NCBI GenBank assembly: GCA_019637635.1
Contig: JAHBVI010000046.1
Coordinates: 1-47,330, forward strand
Reading direction: 5' to 3'
Source of the DNA: Anaerolineae bacterium
Lineage (GTDB): Bacteria > Chloroflexota > Anaerolineae > Promineifilales > Promineifilaceae
Length of the DNA stretch: 47,330 nucleotides
Position 1 is the first letter of the stretch; each line of letters opens with the position of its first letter. Under the pieces are notes generated by a model that made no database searches, was not told where the DNA came from, and saw only the letters and a program-made list of their open reading frames with translations. Shown here piece after piece: positions 43,801 to 47,330 of the stretch. Position numbers and translations under genes: made by a program.

Positions 43801-46800
43801 AATTTACCCATACACAGCCAGATAAAACGGGTGACTTTTATGTGGAGGTGACCGCACACAATGACGGTTTGGGCGTAGCACGTGACCTGACCCTGGACCT
43901 CAGTGATGTATCCACTGTCGCTCCTTTAGATGGAGATGATCGCAGCTTGATATTTGATCTCAAAGAGACGACCATCAATGGGATTGCCCAACCAACAGAC
44001 TATGTTTTCCACTTTGGCGACATTCAACCTACCCAATCGGCAACGGGGCGATGGCGTATAGGTGTCCGGGCCAGTGATGGCGCCCCGTTAGTTAATCAGG
44101 TTGTCACCGGTTTTCGCGTCAGTTGCCGCCATTTGCCATTCCTGGGTCTGGAGTTAAGCCAGATTATTGATTGCAATGGCGTATTTAACCAGTATCACAT
44201 CGTCACCAGGGATTGCCCTTTCCATACGGAAGATACCTGTGCCGAGGTAGGTGGCCCCATCGTAACCGGTAATGGCAATTACACCTACCGACAAAGCACA
44301 CCGCGTATACCAACGGTGGGCACACCATTGGAATTTACCTGGACGTACAACAGCATCAATACGGGCATCAATCCCGGTTTTCCAGTGATAAGCAGCACCT
44401 TGGGCGCCGGTTGGACGCACAATTACCAGATGACTCTGGATTTGTCGCGGATGCACACGGCCGAACGCACCGTCTTCGTGCGTGCGCCACACGGTACACC
44501 GCTTAACTTCTGGGTTGTACAGGCGGATCAATTCCGCCCCGCGCCTGGCATCCATGCCACACTCACTCGTGGCGAGATTGCGCCCGACCGGTATCTCTAT
44601 ACCATGACGGTGCGAAACCAGCTCACCTATGTCTTCAGTGATACGGGGCGTCTGCTCAGCCAGCGCGATGCCAAAGGTTTGACCGTTGCGTTTGAATACA
44701 ATCCCCAGGGTCAGTTAGAACAGGTGCGGGAACCCATCAGCGGCCGTTTCCTGGACTTTACTTACCATCCTGACGGCCGTCTGGCTTCCGTCAGTGATCC
44801 TATCAGCCGGACAACTGCTTTTGGCTACAATGAGTTAGGCCACTTGTCCACCATTACCGATACCCGCAACCAGGTGTGGCAATACGAATATACCCTGGTC
44901 GGCGCCGAGCAGTATCTCCTTTCCCACATCCTGGACCCGGATGGGCGCACGGTGGAACAGACCGGTTTCGATGATTTTGGCCGGGCCATAACCCAGACAT
45001 TTCGCGGGCAGGATCTGTCCATTGCCTATCTGGATGACGGCCGTCGCGTCATCACCGACAGTCTGGGGCACGAAACCATCCACATTTATGACCAGCAAGA
45101 CCTGCTCATCGGCCGGGTGGAGGTCATCAGCCGCACTGCCCCCATCAACAAGTTTGAGTTGGAGCTTTACAGCCTGGATGCCCACTATAACCGCACCTAC
45201 TTCCAGGACCAGAATGGCAATCCCACCTATTACGAAAAGACACCCATAGGCCTGACGACACTCATTACGGATTCATTCACTAACACCATGAGTCTGGCCT
45301 ACAACGACCAGTACAACTGGACACAACGTGAAGGCTGGCGCGGTGATGTGACCCTATATGACTACGATCCACAAGGGCTGTTGCTCATCACCCAAACCAA
45401 TCATTTTAGCGACACCGTCCTCTACGCCTATAACGATTACGGTCAGCGTACCAGCGTCACCGACGAGAATGAAGTGACAACGGAATTTGGCTATGATGAA
45501 CTGGGGCAGATGACGGTGATAACTGATGCTCTGGAACACACCACTCATTTTGAATACGATGGGATAGGGCGCCTCATCACCACCACGGATACCATGGGCC
45601 AGGTAACGGTGAACGAGTACGATGGCGGTGATAACCTGATCCGGGTCATTGAAAACGTGCATCCCACCGAACCGGCGCAAAACTATCTGGACAAATACAA
45701 TATCGTCACCGCCTATGGCTACGATGGCACGGGCAACCGGATTGCCATCACCAATACTGTAGGGCAGGTAGAGCGATTCTTCTATGATGAGTACGGCCGT
45801 GTCATCACCCACGTCATCAACTTCACTACCACCCTACCCTTGTGCCAGTTTGCCGCTCCCCATCCCGAATACAACATCTGCAACCTGACGACGTACGACC
45901 CGCTGGGGCGGGTTGTGGCCACCACCGACAGCCTGGGGCGGGTAGAGCGCACCTTCTACGACAGGCAAGGGCAGGTAGCCGGTATCGTCAAGAATTGGAC
46001 GGGCGCTATTGCCACCATGGAGGATTTACCCGATTGTCTGGCATTGCCTACAGATCGGGATGGTGATATCTGCACCCTCTTTGGCTATGACCCGGCCGGT
46101 AACAACACCATTATGACCGATACCGTCGGCCATATGAGCCGTTTCTTCTATGACCCCTTGAATCGTTTAGAAGGAATCATCCTTAATTGGGATGGGCAGA
46201 TAACATTGAGTGGGTGTCTGAATTTACCCACCGAACGAGACAGCAACATCTGCACCCTCTATGCCTATGACGAAGCAGGCAACACCACCGTCGTCACCGA
46301 TACATTGGGCCAGATGACCCATACGTATTACGACATTCTCGGCCGTGTGGAATACACAGTGGCGAACTGGAATTCGGCTACGCTGGATAACCCCGCGCAA
46401 GATTGTGTCTTCGCTGCCAATAACAGTAACAAGGAAAATATCTGCACCCACTACGAATATGACCCCGTTGGCAACCAGACCGTAACCACCAACGCCCTGG
46501 GCCAGAAAACGTTGGCCGTCTACGATGGCTTAAATCGGCCGTTTATCACCGTCGCTGCCTGGGATGGGGTAACGGTAATTGCCACAGAGGATGATTGCCT
46601 CTTCCCCCCAGCCAAACCAGACGCCAACCTGTGTACCGTCACCTACTATGATAATCTGAACCGCCCTTACCGCTCGAAGGACCCGATGGGCAACCTGAGC
46701 GACATCGGCTTTGATGATGTAGGCCGGGTGATTACTACTACCCGCTACCTGGGTGGGCTAGACGGCATCCCCGTGCCCACCGTGGTGACGTACAATGCCC

Positions 46801-47330
46801 TGGGGCTGCGCCTGGGCCAGACAGATGCGGAAGACAACACCGTGCAGACCGTGTACGATGCGCTTAACCGGCCCTATGTGACTATCAGCGCGGAAGGTAT
46901 CACCATCACCCGCACCTTTGATGCCGCCAGCCGTGTCCTCAGCACCACAAACAGCCTGGGGTACGTCACCACTATGGTGTATGACAACCTGGACCGCATC
47001 ACCCAGACGATTGATCCAGAACAGAATGTTACCCAGATTGAATATGACGTTTTGGGCAACCGCACGGCCGTTATAGACGCCAACCTCATCCGCACCACTT
47101 ACGAATATGATGACCTGGGCCGTTTGGTACATGTCATTGAAAACGACACCGGCGGCACCCCCACCAACGAGAGCAATATTGTCACCACTTATATGTATGA
47201 TGCTTTGGGGAATCAGTTGCGGGTGATTAACGGCCGTGCTCTCACCAGCACCACCATCCTCTACAACGACCTCTACTGGCCAACGGTTATCACGGATGCT
47301 CTCGACCATGCCATCATGACAGAATACAAC
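40881..47330 (+). pseudogene. Large secreted protein, C-terminal part: DUF11 and Rhs/YD repeats (open to window end)
   Basis: This is the continuation of 38869-40899 in the next frame, with no stop to the window edge (about 2150 residues visible). It opens with the rest of the DUF11 repeat (AATSVVVTDTLPAAATF), and a second DUF11 repeat follows (LSVNKSGPA to VVVTDTLP). Then come Ig-like and carboxypeptidase-like beta domains (AGAQILLEKHDASVF; SGAEVTVINENG) and a linker domain. From about 44340 (LGAGWTHNYQMTLD) an Rhs/YD-repeat tract runs to the end, with units such as YDPLGRVVATTDSLG. Such tracts form shells around toxins or act as adhesins. No separate start is evident, so expression needs the frame to be restored. 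The C-terminal tip lies outside the window. Confidence 0.8.
45843..46634 (+). repeat. Five YD units with a C-x11/12-C insert
   Basis: Within the Rhs tract, five successive units carry a loop with two cysteines: CQFAAPHPEYNIC, CLALPTDRDGDIC, CLNLPTERDSNIC, CVFAANNSNKENIC and CLFPPAKPDANLC. Spacing is 11 residues in four and 12 in one. The flanking YD motifs are conserved. The cysteine pairs may form disulfides outside the cell. Confidence 0.7.

Larger units (their letters stand above)
771..47071. repeat. Dispersed palindromic octamer ACGGCCGT
   Basis: By hand I counted more than 70 copies across the window, in genes and between them. About one would be expected from base composition. Copies occur in almost every gene outside the transposon, where only one was seen (near 34049). 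The pattern is analogous to HIP1 of cyanobacteria. It is probably a genome-wide feature of the host. Confidence 0.8.

Noticed and set aside
40900..47330. A separate second gene for the Rhs protein
   Set aside because: No start or ribosome site appears near 40881, and the DUF11 repeat continues mid-domain, so a frameshifted single gene fits better.

Overview
The window looks like a bacterial accessory region of moderately high GC, most likely from Chloroflexota. That taxonomic call is inference from gene content and the giant Kelch/PKD/Rhs surface proteins, not from a marker gene. Most starts have clear AGGAGG-type ribosome sites. The palindromic octamer ACGGCCGT occurs more than 70 times by hand count, where about one is expected.

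Region 1 (1-6336): a partial winged-helix protein, a 1234-residue SF2 helicase fused to a PD-(D/E)XK-type nuclease domain, and a 763-residue protein I cannot assign. The three genes are tightly coupled and resemble a defence or RNA/DNA-processing module.

Region 2 (6565-20575): a mobile-element DNA/RNA metabolism block with a DUF4417 protein, a replication-relaxation protein, a DUF1461 membrane protein, a DUF4326-SLOG fusion, RNase HI, SSB, a macro-domain protein and several small unknowns. It also holds two paralogous large proteins (7307-10369 and 15150-17771). Their ordered motifs (DGxGLxS, then KG, then LGGxDxDDAxWL, then TLGxFxN, then IDAxxKTG) resemble cellular QDE-1/YonO-type double-psi beta-barrel RNA polymerases. 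Three intergenic regions share a TGACA-N2-TGTCA palindrome that may be a common operator.

Region 3 (20670-28419): a PRTRC cassette (ParB-related, ThiF-related cassette): a ParB-like protein, a small unassigned protein, a ubiquitin-like protein, a PRTRC-F-position protein, an E2-like protein with the active-site motif PNVNTEGKICLG, a JAB/JAMM peptidase and an E1/ThiF adenylyltransferase. A SWIM zinc-finger protein and an unknown follow. Together they encode a complete ubiquitin-like conjugation and deconjugation set. An integrase-type tyrosine recombinase (28736-29806, minus strand) lies next, possibly at one end of the element.

Region 4 (30441-47330): genes for large secreted proteins. A complete Tn3-family transposon (30454-34611) has 38-bp inverted repeats, a 5-bp AAGAA target duplication, tnpA, a TnpI-like recombinase and an internal recombination site. 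It has landed in the fourth codon of a 1393-residue beta-propeller/Kelch surface protein gene. The last gene (38869 to beyond the window) encodes a signal peptide, propeller, PKD, DUF11 and a long Rhs/YD-repeat tract, and carries an apparent one-base frameshift near 40881.
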